32,034 nucleotides of DNA from the NCBI GenBank assembly GCA_020049515.1, contig JAIFKQ010000154.1, forward strand, positions 1 to 32,034, given 5' to 3'. Made by a program: the position numbers and the translations under genes. Below, one piece after another: positions 32,029 to 32,034 of the stretch (position 1 is its first letter; the number at the start of each line of letters is the position of its first letter). Below the pieces are notes generated by a model that was not told where the DNA came from, searched no databases, and worked only from the letters and a program-made list of their open reading frames with translations. This DNA is from Paludibacter sp. (lineage in GTDB: Bacteria > Bacteroidota > Bacteroidia > Bacteroidales > Paludibacteraceae).

Positions 32029-32034
32029 AGAAAT

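Overview
This AT-rich window reads as a chromosomal stretch from a Bacteroidota bacterium. The evidence is the presence of porX and porW/sprE genes (found in organisms with type IX secretion), an ArgF' of the N-succinylornithine type, a DivIC/DUF4783/PorG-like gene set, and many exact copies of the Bacteroidota -7 promoter element TAnnTTTG just upstream of genes. Shine-Dalgarno sequences are mostly absent. I cannot place it below phylum; nothing points to a plasmid, prophage, CRISPR array or defence island.

Layout. 1-5.9 kb: rnhB (cut by the left edge), fmt, proB, a SPOR lipoprotein, an iron-type superoxide dismutase, a small membrane protein and an anchored OmpH/Skp-like protein. 5.9-9.4 kb: a small membrane protein and DivIC (overlapping by 4 nt), dnaX, a Dabb-domain protein and an uncharacterised membrane-anchored protein. 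9.6-18.8 kb: a co-directional run of porW/sprE, porX, argF', apt, argB and an MFS transporter. The four gaps from porW to argB hold GC-rich hairpins. The two flanking porX look like whole miniature elements with inverted ends, and none of the four gaps has an exact promoter match. 19.1-21 kb: an argD-like aminotransferase and an outer-membrane-type protein. 21.2-24 kb: a nucleoside kinase carrying a threonyl-tRNA-synthetase-like N-terminus, and a PorG-like beta-barrel protein. 24.2-26.1 kb: nadC and DUF4783 divergent from rlmH. 26.1-27 kb: a gene-poor stretch with a probable two-lesion pseudogene, then tRNA-Leu(UAA) and tRNA-Gly(GCC). 27.3-32 kb: a DUF2582 winged helix, a long-chain acyl-CoA ligase, and the fatty-acid cluster acpP-fabF-rnc.

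How the genes fit together. PorW (lipoprotein) and PorX (response regulator with PglZ output) belong to type IX secretion and its control; the distant PorG-like protein may belong to the same machinery. ArgF', ArgB and the ArgD-like enzyme cover three steps of arginine synthesis, apparently by the N-succinyl route. AcpP, FabF and the acyl-CoA ligase handle fatty acids. DnaX, RnhB, Rnc, RlmH, Fmt and the tRNAs are core information genes.

No wholly new system is convincing here. The observations most worth testing are an 11-A slippage site in dnaX placed where either shifted frame would stop and give a gamma-like product, the hairpin elements filling the porW-porX-argF'-apt-argB gaps, and the decayed gene near 26.3-26.6 kb.
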